From Rickettsiales bacterium UBA1997 (GTDB lineage: Bacteria > Pseudomonadota > Alphaproteobacteria > Rickettsiales > UBA1997): DNA of 8,336 bases. Below the pieces are notes generated by a model. That model saw only the letters and a program-made list of their open reading frames with translations. It was not told the DNA's origin and did not search any database. Below are positions 1 to 8,300 of the stretch, in pieces. Position 1 is the first letter of the stretch. The number at the start of each line of letters is the position of its first letter. Where the stretch lies: NCBI GenBank assembly GCA_002335845.1, contig DDCV01000066.1:1-8336 (forward strand), read 5' to 3'. A program made the position numbers and the translations under genes.

Positions 1-437
1 AAAATTGTTTGGCTACGATAAAGTTGCTCGATTAAAATTGTTCTAGCCATCATATGTGGAAAAGTCATTTTTCCAAATGAAATTTTTTTATGAGATTTTT
101 TTATAATATTTTCACTCAATCCGTTAGAGCCACCTATTATAAAGTCGATGGATTTAAAGCTTTGTAAAAATTTATCTTGTATAAACCTAGAAAATTCCAT
201 ACTTGTAAATTGTCGACCTCCTTCATCAAGCGCTATTATATAAGAATCTTTTTTGATATTTTTTATTATTAACTCCTCCTCTTTAGATTTTATTTGATTT
301 ATTGTTAAGTTGTTAAATTTTTTATTCTCAATTTCTTTTAATTCTAAATTCCAGCTTAATCTTTTTTTATAATTTAAAAAAGATTGCTCAAATACTGAGT
401 TATTGAATTTTCCTATTGATATTATATTGATATTCAT
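1..437 (-). CDS. rlmH: 23S rRNA (pseudouridine-1915-N3)-methyltransferase RlmH, 3' end cut by window edge
   Basis: RlmH is a SPOUT-class enzyme that uses S-adenosylmethionine to methylate N3 of pseudouridine 1915 in helix 69 of 23S rRNA, acting on assembled 70S ribosomes as a homodimer. Reading from the ATG at 437-435, 145 codons are visible, starting MNINIISIGKF. The family landmarks are present in order: LDEGGRQFTS at residues 70-79, FIIGGSNGL at 99-107 (glycine-rich SAM-binding part of the knot), and TFPHMMARTILIEQLYRSQ at 125-143, the conserved C-terminal knot segment. The family is usually about 155 residues, so roughly ten residues, including the expected NHPYH-like end, lie beyond position 1. 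No Shine-Dalgarno sequence is visible before the ATG. The gene is transcribed divergently from coaD. Identification is by recalled family motifs and is firm; nothing looks degraded. Confidence 0.95.
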   Translation of the reverse strand, partial: MNINIISIGKFNNSVFEQSFLNYKKRLSWNLELKEIENKKFNNLTINQIKSKEEELIIKNIKKDSYIIALDEGGRQFTSMEFSRFIQDKFLQSFKSIDFIIGGSNGLSENIIKKSHKKISFGKMTFPHMMARTILIEQLYRSQTI

Positions 438-608
438 GTGAGTAGGTTTAATGATTTAATTTATTTCGTCATTGATTATGACAAATATTATAAATAGATA
501 ATTACACCAATAATCTGCTGTAAATTAAATCTCAAAATATTAAAAATTTTTTTTGTAAAAAAGCGAGTAAGTCAGCAATATAAAAAACTAAAAAACAAAT
601 ATTAGCAA
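438..608. promoter_or_regulatory. Divergent rlmH/coaD intergenic region with possible promoters on both strands
   Basis: This 171-base AT-rich gap separates two outward-facing genes, so it should carry both promoters. On the plus strand, TTGATT (472-477) and TAGATA (495-500) are spaced by 17 bases, a reasonable sigma-70-like pair for coaD. A second, weaker pair is TTGTAA (553-558) and TATAAA (579-584), with a 20-base spacer. On the minus strand, a perfect TATAAT lies at 492-487, about 50 bases before the rlmH start, but without a good -35 box at the right distance. In DNA this AT-rich, such matches arise easily by chance. No small gene, RNA or terminator was recognised here. Confidence 0.35.
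468..482. repeat. Short palindrome GTCAT-N5-ATGAC, possible operator
   Basis: A perfect 5-base inverted repeat, GTCAT (468-472) and ATGAC (478-482), with a 5-base spacer. It sits between the divergent rlmH and coaD genes. It overlaps the putative -35 box of the plus-strand promoter (472-477) and lies just downstream of the minus-strand TATAAT. That position would suit a small dimeric regulator acting on either gene. With arms this short, chance occurrence is quite possible, and no known regulator motif was recognised. Confidence 0.25.
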
Positions 609-1103
609 ATGAAAATCGGAATTTATCCCGGAACATTCGACCCCTTAACCTTTGGTCATCTTGATATTATTAAAAGAGCATCCCAACTTTTTGATCACTT
701 AATAATTGCTACAGCTTCCGATAACAACAAAAAAACACTTTTTTCAGTTGATGAGAGATTGCAAATCATAAATAGAGAGATTGATAGACTAAGTCTTCAA
801 AGCATAATATCGGTAACTAAATTTTCTGGTCTATTAGTAAAATTTGCCAAAGATAGCAATGCCGAATTTATTATTAGGGGTTTGCGTGCAGTTTCAGATT
901 TTGAGTATGAATTTCAGATGTTTGGCATGAATTCAAGATTAGAGCCATCATTACAGACTATTTTTTTACCGGCATCAGAAAATAACCAATTTATTGCTTC
1001 AAATCTAGTCAAGGAAATTGCAAGATTGGGCGGCGATGTATCAAAATTTGTTTCAACCGAAACGGCATCTGCGCTAAAGGATAAAATATCAAAAAATGAC
1101 TAA
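609..1103 (+). CDS. coaD: Phosphopantetheine adenylyltransferase (CoaD)
   Basis: CoaD transfers AMP from ATP to 4'-phosphopantetheine, giving dephospho-CoA and pyrophosphate, the next-to-last step of cytoplasmic coenzyme A synthesis. The 164-residue product is close to the usual length of about 160. The nucleotidyltransferase signature is clear: PGTFDP at residues 7-12 (Thr9) and TFGH at 14-17 (His17), the phosphate-binding pair. Lys41 or Lys42 matches the conserved catalytic-site lysine. RGLRAVSDFEYEFQM begins at residue 90, supplying the substrate- and ATP-contacting arginines 90 and 93. The second nucleotide-binding motif reads IASNLVKE at 129-136; E. coli has ISSS here, and the IAS form followed by IARLGGD is, from memory, common in Alphaproteobacteria. 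The ATG at 609 places the GTFDP motif at its normal distance from the N terminus. No clear Shine-Dalgarno sequence precedes it. The stop overlaps the next gene by 8 bases. Confidence 0.97.
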   Translation: MKIGIYPGTFDPLTFGHLDIIKRASQLFDHLIIATASDNNKKTLFSVDERLQIINREIDRLSLQSIISVTKFSGLLVKFAKDSNAEFIIRGLRAVSDFEYEFQMFGMNSRLEPSLQTIFLPASENNQFIASNLVKEIARLGGDVSKFVSTETASALKDKISKND

Positions 1104-2127
1104 TAAAGTTAATTTCAGTCAAAAAATCTTAGTTCTAACTGATCATAGACCCGGAACAAATAATCAATCACTAGCACTAGCTCAAGAGATTGGGTTAGAA
1201 TATGAGGTTATTGAGGTTAAGCATAGCTTTTTAAGTATGTTGCCGAATTTTTTTCTTAATAGCTCATGGCTTAGATTAGAAAAAAACTCTGGTGAAGCTC
1301 TACAAAACAAATTACAAAAAGATGGTTATCCTGATTTAATCATCTCTGGCGGCAGAAGATTGGCTGTTATAGCCAAAATTATCAAAGAGCAATCAGAGTT
1401 TTATTCAAGGATTATTCAAATAATGAAGCCACAACTCCCGGTAACAGTTTTTGACATAATCATATTGCCAGAGCATGATGAATTTAAATATCGTCAAGAT
1501 AAAAGGCTTATTTTTATGATTGGAGCCCTTAATTTAATTACCAAAGATAGTCTTTCTTTGGCAAAAGAGCAATTCTTAACCACCATTGGCGCAAATAAAA
1601 AAAATAAAATTGCACTATTGCTAGGTGGCAAAACAAGGGGTTATAAATTTAGCAAATCACAAGCCGTAGATTTGGCAAAGTTTATTAACAAAATAGCTAA
1701 AAAAGAAAAAGCTACAATTTTGATAGCAAATAGCAGACGAACAGAGGAAAAAATTAATAAAATATTAAAAAATAATCTCGATTGCGATTACCAATTCTTT
1801 GACTGGAAAGACTATAAATCTAGCAATAGAAATCCCTATAAAGCAATTTTAGCCTATAGTGACAAGCTTATTGTTAGCGCTGATTCCATATCTATGATTA
1901 GTGAATGTTGCTCAACACAAAAGCCAACATATGTTTTTAATTGCAATAAAATGCCTTCAAAAAAGCATCAAAGATTTTTGCAATATATGCTAAGAAATGT
2001 TTTTGTTAAAAAGCTTAATACCAACAAAGGCTATCTAAAAGAATTTGAGCCAAAAAAATTACAAGAAAGCAAAAGAATTGCTTCAATAATCAAATTTAGA
2101 TATTTAAAAAACTATCCAATTGATTAG
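1096..2127 (+). CDS. ELM1-family protein (DUF1022; 'mitochondrial fission ELM1' family)
   Basis: This 343-residue protein matches the bacterial branch of the family named after plant ELM1, which helps recruit dynamin-related proteins to mitochondria. The bacterial members, widespread in Alphaproteobacteria, have no settled function; their layout resembles GT-B glycosyltransferases, so a sugar-nucleotide role is possible but unproven. Visible family landmarks are DHRPGTNNQSLALA at residues 16-29, the ISGGRR turn at 83-88, PVTVFDIIILPEHD in 115-128, LLLGGKTRGYKF at 174-185, and VSADSISMISECCSTQKP at 260-277, a nucleotide-binding-like C-terminal block. There is no signal peptide or clear membrane span, so it is probably cytoplasmic or peripheral. 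Its ATG lies within the end of coaD (8-base overlap, +1 frame), with AAAGGA at 1076-1081 as a rather distant Shine-Dalgarno candidate. Co-transcription and translational coupling with coaD are likely. Confidence 0.9.
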   Translation: MTNKVNFSQKILVLTDHRPGTNNQSLALAQEIGLEYEVIEVKHSFLSMLPNFFLNSSWLRLEKNSGEALQNKLQKDGYPDLIISGGRRLAVIAKIIKEQSEFYSRIIQIMKPQLPVTVFDIIILPEHDEFKYRQDKRLIFMIGALNLITKDSLSLAKEQFLTTIGANKKNKIALLLGGKTRGYKFSKSQAVDLAKFINKIAKKEKATILIANSRRTEEKINKILKNNLDCDYQFFDWKDYKSSNRNPYKAILAYSDKLIVSADSISMISECCSTQKPTYVFNCNKMPSKKHQRFLQYMLRNVFVKKLNTNKGYLKEFEPKKLQESKRIASIIKFRYLKNYPID

Positions 2128-2207
2128 TTGATGCTAGAAATTGTTAGCTCGCTAGTTAGTGTATCAAATTTACTTAATAATAATTTTTGGCGTATCGTTT
2201 TTCTATA
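2128..2207. other. Short gap between the ELM1-family gene and the virB6-like gene
   Basis: This 80-base spacer has no coding potential that I can support. In the frame of the downstream gene, three consecutive TAA stops at 2175-2183 set the upstream limit of that gene. A tiny hairpin, TAGC-TC-GCTA, lacks the stem length and following T-run of an intrinsic terminator. The large gene may therefore be read through from the coaD unit or use its own weak promoter here. No Shine-Dalgarno sequence is visible before the GTG. Confidence 0.5.
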
Positions 2208-2309
2208 GTGCATTTAAAGCTCAATAAAACACAATTTTTTCAGAAGCTACATCAAAAGCTGCATAATATCTTTGTAACCACCCTACTCCTAATTCTATTA
2301 TCATCTTGT
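2208..2309 (+). other. Lipoprotein-type signal peptide of the VirB6-like protein
   Basis: The first 33 residues have a basic n-region (Lys4, Lys7, Lys13, Lys17), a hydrophobic stretch at residues 21-31 (IFVTTLLLILL) and the lipobox L31-S32-S33-C34. This fits cleavage by signal peptidase II and lipidation of Cys34. The residue after Cys is Lys, not Asp, so by the E. coli Lol rule the protein would not be held in the inner membrane; whether that rule applies in this organism is unknown. The n-region is rather long (about 20 residues), so an uncleaved signal anchor is the alternative. Confidence 0.65.
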
Positions 2310-5300
2310 AAAGATTATGGCTGCATCGATGCCAATGATTATGGGCAGTATGAATCAGAAGTTCTTTATGTTAGTGCTAATGGTGATGCAAATCGCTGTG
2401 AATACGACCCCTACTCCCCAATATCTGATAATAATATTGACATGGCTAGTGAGTTTGGTAAGTGTATTTCTGAAAATACTACAGATTTTGATTACATTTC
2501 TTATGATGAAGATGGTGGACCCATAGAAGGGTCACTAACAGGACCCTGCACTAAGTATAGCGATCCTGAAAACGAGCAACAAAATGATGATAATCAAGAC
2601 AAACTAAATCAGTGCATTGCTCAATGCCAAGATAAATGCAGGCAATCAACAGAAAAAAATAGTGCAAATTCGGTACCTGGTTGGCAATCAACATCATATA
2701 GAAGATCGGATGTGAATCGTGGAATCACTATAGAGCCGGGAGTGGAAATAACCATCAAAGCAACTGGCGAGATAAATTTAGCAGACACTCAAAGCTATTA
2801 TGATGCTTTGGTAGACGCTTCTAAGTCTAGTATGCACACATCAAATCCAAATTTATATTACATAGATGAGCCAAGAACAATAAATATTGGCTTTGGTGGC
2901 GAGTGGAGCAATGATAACGATTTTACATCAGGCACTGTTAATTCCAATATCGGTGAAGATTCTTATAATTTTGGTAGAAGACTTTTATTTAGATACACAA
3001 AAGCCTCGCAAGGATATAAGATTAACTCAAGTGGAGCCGATGAATTTAGCGCCCTTCAAGCAGGTGTTCCTTTAAAAATAAATGGCGATAAATGGCACTG
3101 TAGTGGCTCTGAAAATGATGGTGTTATAGATATTACTAACTGTAGCGCCGATTATTCTACTCAATATAATAAAATTAATGATGCAGCAATTGCGGCGGGT
3201 AGCGATGATCAGCAGGTAAGAGATGATTTTAACCAATTGGTAAATTCTGCATATCCAATATTTAACAATGAACTTGCTTATGATCCTGGAATTTACGGTG
3301 GATTGATTAGAGCAACAACAGAAGATGGCTTATTTCCTCAAGATAATGATCCTATTGACGATAAAACATGCTCAGTAAATGGTGATTGCACAAATCAATC
3401 AATATCAAACGCTGTGGACTCGGGAATAATAGAGCAATTAGGAGATTTGTCCAGTGGTGAAATTATAAAGCAAAATACAAGAGGATATCCTGTAAAAATA
3501 TCTATTAGATCTCTTGCCCTAGATGATAACCATTGCGGTAAATCTGAGAATAATGACCCATTTTCTTTGGAGTTTAAGATTCTTGATGAGGATAGTAATC
3601 AAATATTTCCATCATCAGGATATCACACTTTTAGTCCCTTGATTAGTAGCTGGGATTCAACAATTGTCGAACCCTCTAACTCTAATGACGCAACATACAA
3701 CATATACCAAGATATTTCTTTAGAGCCTGGTCATCAAATCGTTTTTAAAAATAATCCACAATCTAATGATAATGATCCAGTCATAAATTGTGGAAGCTTT
3801 ACCTTTCTAAAGTTTGATAAATATCTTGATATAGAGGTAAAAAATTCTGGCTTCGTTTCTTTTGCTGACACTTTGCCAGATTTACCATCAAATCAGAATT
3901 GCAAAATATATGGCAGAATTATCAATCCAAATGGCAATCATACCGCTCAAAACATTTCGGTAGATATTGATAATACAACTTATCAAGTAACTTTACAGCC
4001 CGATTTTTATGAATATAGACACGGCAACGATCCTTTGCAAAATCAAGGCATTGATGTTAATGATAGAAATCCTGCAGGTGACAATAGTTGGAGCGATAAA
4101 ATACTTGTGCGCAAGGGACAGATTATAAGATTTGATCCAAAAAGCTGGGATAATCAATGCGGTGTCGGATACGCTATGCAGATTGAAAAAAGGCCAGCAA
4201 TTTTATGTAGCGGCACAGGATCTGAATATATCAGAACCCCAGATTGCGCTTATGATATAGATGATAGTGGTAATTTATTAGGTTGTCAGGCTCAATATCC
4301 CGAATGTTTTGATCCTGACTCAAATCAATATTGCCAAAATACAGAATGTTATGCCGAAATTACTTGCGATACTGACGGCTCAGCCCCGTTTTATCAAAAA
4401 ACTAACTGTAGTAAAAACGCTATTAGCAATACTAATAGCAATATTAAGTGCTCCGGTGCAAATTTAACCGATGGCAGCAACAATCCAAATAGATATTGCG
4501 ATGCTTGCAATGATGGAAGGCTAGCATCAGCTGAAAAAGCAGCAAGAACACAGCTTGAAGTCGATGCTTGCTATGATTTTGAAAATTATGAAGGATCTAT
4601 AAAAAATATATTGAATCCAGCATCGACTCCGGCCATCGACTCTTACACGCTAATAAACTATCAAGATTTTGCGCGAAATGCAAGAAAAGCTGGTGAATTT
4701 AATGGAGAATATGGTGTATTTACAGACATCAGAGCAGATGAAGAGACCGTTACTATTGGTAGTCAAGATTATCTTAAATTGCATTCCAATAGACCCATTA
4801 CATTAACAAATAAAGGCCTTATTGAGTTTTTAATAATTGACGATAATGATCCATCATCTTTCAAAGATGTTCTGCCGCAAAGTAGGAACTCTAGCGGCTC
4901 TGCAATTATATCTTTCTCTGGAAAAAAGGTTGCAAGAAACGGTAAGTTTTTGCAAGTTGCTCTATGTAAAGAGGCGCAAAGGGAGGGTAAGGACTTGTGC
5001 CACACTCTTACAGCAACTAGTGATGACTACCCTAACTTAAGTGGCAAAGAGAGTGATGTTGTTTCTTTTAACTTTAGTAACGATAACCCATCTGGCAGAT
5101 ATAATTTCGACTCTGATGGATATATATATAGAGATGGCAATATCATCGCCATAGACGGTTCTGATTGTAGTCAATCTAATAATGATGCAGCCATAACAAC
5201 GTCAAATAATAGTAGGTTTTTTTGTCATACTGAGGACCTAAATGCAGAAGGCGTTGATCTAGATGATGAATATGCTAAATATCGCTTATCTTTTAGAATT

Positions 5301-8300
5301 TATGACCCAGAGGACTATAATTGCGTTCTTGATGCTGTAACTGGTAATATGGGTGTAAAAATAAATAATGCTAACTACATAGCTGATGATGCAGCAGGAG
5401 GTTCAGCAAGCAATGATGGTGCTATTTGTGATGAAGATGATCCTATAGAATGCAAAAAAGAATATCGCTGCGTTAATAAATATTATAATAATAGCGGTGA
5501 ATATCGTGTAGAAATAAAAGCCAAGGTTAGTAATAAAAAAATATCCGAATTTGTCGCATCTGTTATAAATCCAATAATCAAATTGATTGACGGCGATCCA
5601 AATGCAGCAAGTGAGGAAGCTAGAGTTGGTCAAGTGGAAAAGTTTTATAGAGCCTTAATATCTGATCCAATATATAAATCTATAGTCACTATTTCTATGG
5701 TGCTAATGATCACATTTTATGGCTTTAGCTACTTAATGGGAGTTAGTGAATTTAGTAACTCTGAAATTGTTGGCAGAGTTTTTAAAATCGGCCTCATATA
5801 TTTCTTTATTGGAGAAAATGGCTGGGAATATTTCGATAGATTTATTGTCACTTTATTTAAGGATTCCGCCGATCAACTTGCTTTTTTGATGGCATCCGGC
5901 TTTGACGATAGTCCGGCAATAAAAACGGCTCTAGATAGTGGAGATTTTTATAATAAAGCGGCTTTATTTTCTTCTGTTGATAAGGTTTTTGATCTAGTTT
6001 TTGCTGATGCGGTGCAAAATAAGATAAAAGCGTTATTATTCGCTAATATATTTGGCTGGGCTTATTGCTTGTTGGTTTATTATGGCTTATTTGTTTATGT
6101 TATAGCTGTTGCTAATGCGGTTTTAATATATCTAACAGCGCAGGTATTTATTTCTATCCTCTTCACCTTAGGACCTATCTTCTTTGTATTCATATTGTTC
6201 GAACAAACTAAAGACATGTTTGACAATTGGTTAAAAGCCCTAATTGGATTTGCTTTGCAGCAAATTTTTCTACTTACCACCCTCGCCTTTTTTAATATGC
6301 TAATATATGAAATTATTAAAATGGTGCTAAATTATAGAATATGCTATTTGCCAGTTTGGGTTATAGATCTATATTTCTTAAAAATAACTATATTAGAATA
6401 TTGGACTGTAGCTTCAATGCCTCCCGCACTATCATCTCATGTCGAAACTGGATCTATCGGCAAAATTGAGGGCTTTCCTTCAATATTTAAGGTTTTGTTT
6501 ATCTGGGTTGTAGCCTCATTAATGGGTCAATTTGTTAAATTCATGACCGACCTTGCCACATCAATTGGCGGCGGCATTTCCGCAACATCTCTTGCAAGCA
6601 GCTTAATGCTAACATCTCAAGGTGTTCGTGGTGCCGTATCAAAGGCAGCTCAAGCTCTTGATAATCAAGCACAAAGACTAACGGGCCAATCTGTTGGCCG
6701 ATCTCTAGCTCTGGCTGATAAAGCATTATTTGACTCAGGAAACATTGCCAAGAAAGAAAGAAGAGAAAAGAGAGCTCAAAATGCCAAAGATCAATCAAAT
6801 AAGAGTTATATGGCTAAATCTGGTGCAGATGCCGTGTCGCAATATAAAAGAAACAATGCTCAAGAATTATTAGAAATAAAAAGTAAAGGTGGCGAAGAAG
6901 CGGTTCTTGAAAAGTTACAAAGCATAAAAAATGATGCCATGAATAAAGCCGGAGAAAAAAGAGGCTTAAAGCAAGAAGAAATAGATAATTTGAAAAAAGA
7001 TAAGGGGCTAAAATATGAGGGCAATAACGCCTTTGGAGCCGCAGCTAAAGCCGCTTATCAAGGAGTAACAACGGGAGGATCTTTAAAAAATAGTATTAAT
7101 GAAAAGACAACAAAAACATCATTTTCAGAGTCAGAAGTTAAGGAGTCTATGAAAAACATGGAGGTTAAAAAGTCTGATCTCGACAAAAAAGGTAACGAAA
7201 AATTTAAGAAAGAATTTGAAGAAGCAATTGAAAAAGTTGGAGATAACCCAAAAGAGATAGCCAAGGTTGAAAGAGCAATGCTAGATAAATTCACCAAAGA
7301 AAGAACTGAAGAATTTAAAAATAATATTGACGCAGGTAATATAAATATCCAAAGAACCGCAGGTGAAAATGCCAAAAAGAACTTCAAAAGTGGCGCTGGG
7401 AAAGTTTTAAATACCTTAGTAGTCGCACCTGCAGAGATTGCGGGTGCAATAGTAGTTGGAGCTCCGGGTGTAGCTATTGGAGTGCCGTTAGCGTCTAAAA
7501 AATACAGAGATGCAATAATTAGTATTGCTAAGGATGGCGGTAAAAGATTTGCTGGCATCAAAACCCTATCAGGAAAAGAGGATAAGAATTGGATAAGATC
7601 TATACTAAAAAATAATTTAGCTTCAGGCGCTGCACAAGCGACAGCAGGATCTGCTGCTAGTGCAATGGGAGTGAAAAAAACTGGTGGAAAAATGGCGGAT
7701 GTTGGACAAAGAGCTTATAAACAAGTGAAAGAAGTTGCAAAAGACGTTCAAAAAGCGTCGTCAGGATTTACAAAAGGTATAAAAGATGATTCAGAGCTCA
7801 TGGCAGGATATAAAAATAGTATAAAAGAAGATTCTAAAAAATTTATAGAGAGTAGTAAAAGAAGAGCCCAAATAGCGTTAGCTGCTAAAATCGCAGGAAA
7901 GGCTATAACTGCACCCTTAGCTATTTCTGCAGTTGCAGCTAAGACTGCAGTTAGTGCTGTAGGTGTTGTTGCAACGATGCCAGTAAGTATTGCAGCCAGA
8001 GCTACTGCAGCGATTGCTGGTGGAGTTTCTGACGGACTAGGAATCACACAAAATATGAATAGCAGCATGGAAAGACAGAAGGTAAGAAAGGATTTAATGG
8101 ACAAAGGAGAAATAGATAGAATGCCTAAGGGAGCAGAATGGGCGAGAAGCAAAGAAGATCATGCAAAAATTGACGCAGTTATGGCTAAAAATAAGCAAAA
8201 AGCAAGGCTTGAAAGTGAAACAGGTGGTGCAGAATATGATAAATCAATAAAAAGAGATTTGCAAAGCAGAGTTGATTTAACAAAAAAACTTGCAGACCTT

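Noticed and set aside
542..554. A-run followed by an eight-T run as an intrinsic terminator
   Set aside because: There is no GC-containing stem before it, and it lies between two divergent genes where no terminator is expected.
2187..2207. TTG at 2187 as start of the VirB6-like gene
   Set aside because: It would add seven residues before an already sufficient basic n-region, has no Shine-Dalgarno sequence, and TTG is a rarer start than the GTG at 2208. It cannot be fully excluded.
2317..3075. Small plus-strand ATG frames (2317-2526 and 2887-3075) near the start of the large gene
   Set aside because: Both are out of frame with the long continuous coding sequence that covers them; their products match no family and have no ribosome site.
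4421..4437. Inverted repeat TATTAG-N5-CTAATA
   Set aside because: It lies inside coding sequence in AT-rich Asn/Ser codons with a similar short direct repeat; chance is the simplest explanation.
5121..5130. TATATATATA run
   Set aside because: Five dinucleotide units within an in-frame Tyr/Ile stretch; ordinary for this base composition.
4769..6798. Short open frames on both strands (4769-5005, 4837-5040, 5403-5633, 6095-6280, 6541-6798)
   Set aside because: All are shadows within the continuous 2208-8336 reading frame, which has the coherent membrane core and family motifs.
7058..7561. Minus-strand open frame of 167 codons with hydrophobic product
   Set aside because: It lies wholly inside and antisense to the large plus-strand frame. 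Its Leu/Ile/Ser-rich content is what antisense reading of Lys/Glu/Ala codons gives; no family motif or start signal was seen.
7748..8152. Minus-strand open frame of 134 codons with Ala/Leu-rich, membrane-like product
   Set aside because: It is antisense to the Ala/Val-rich tail of the VirB6-like gene and mirrors its composition; no independent support.
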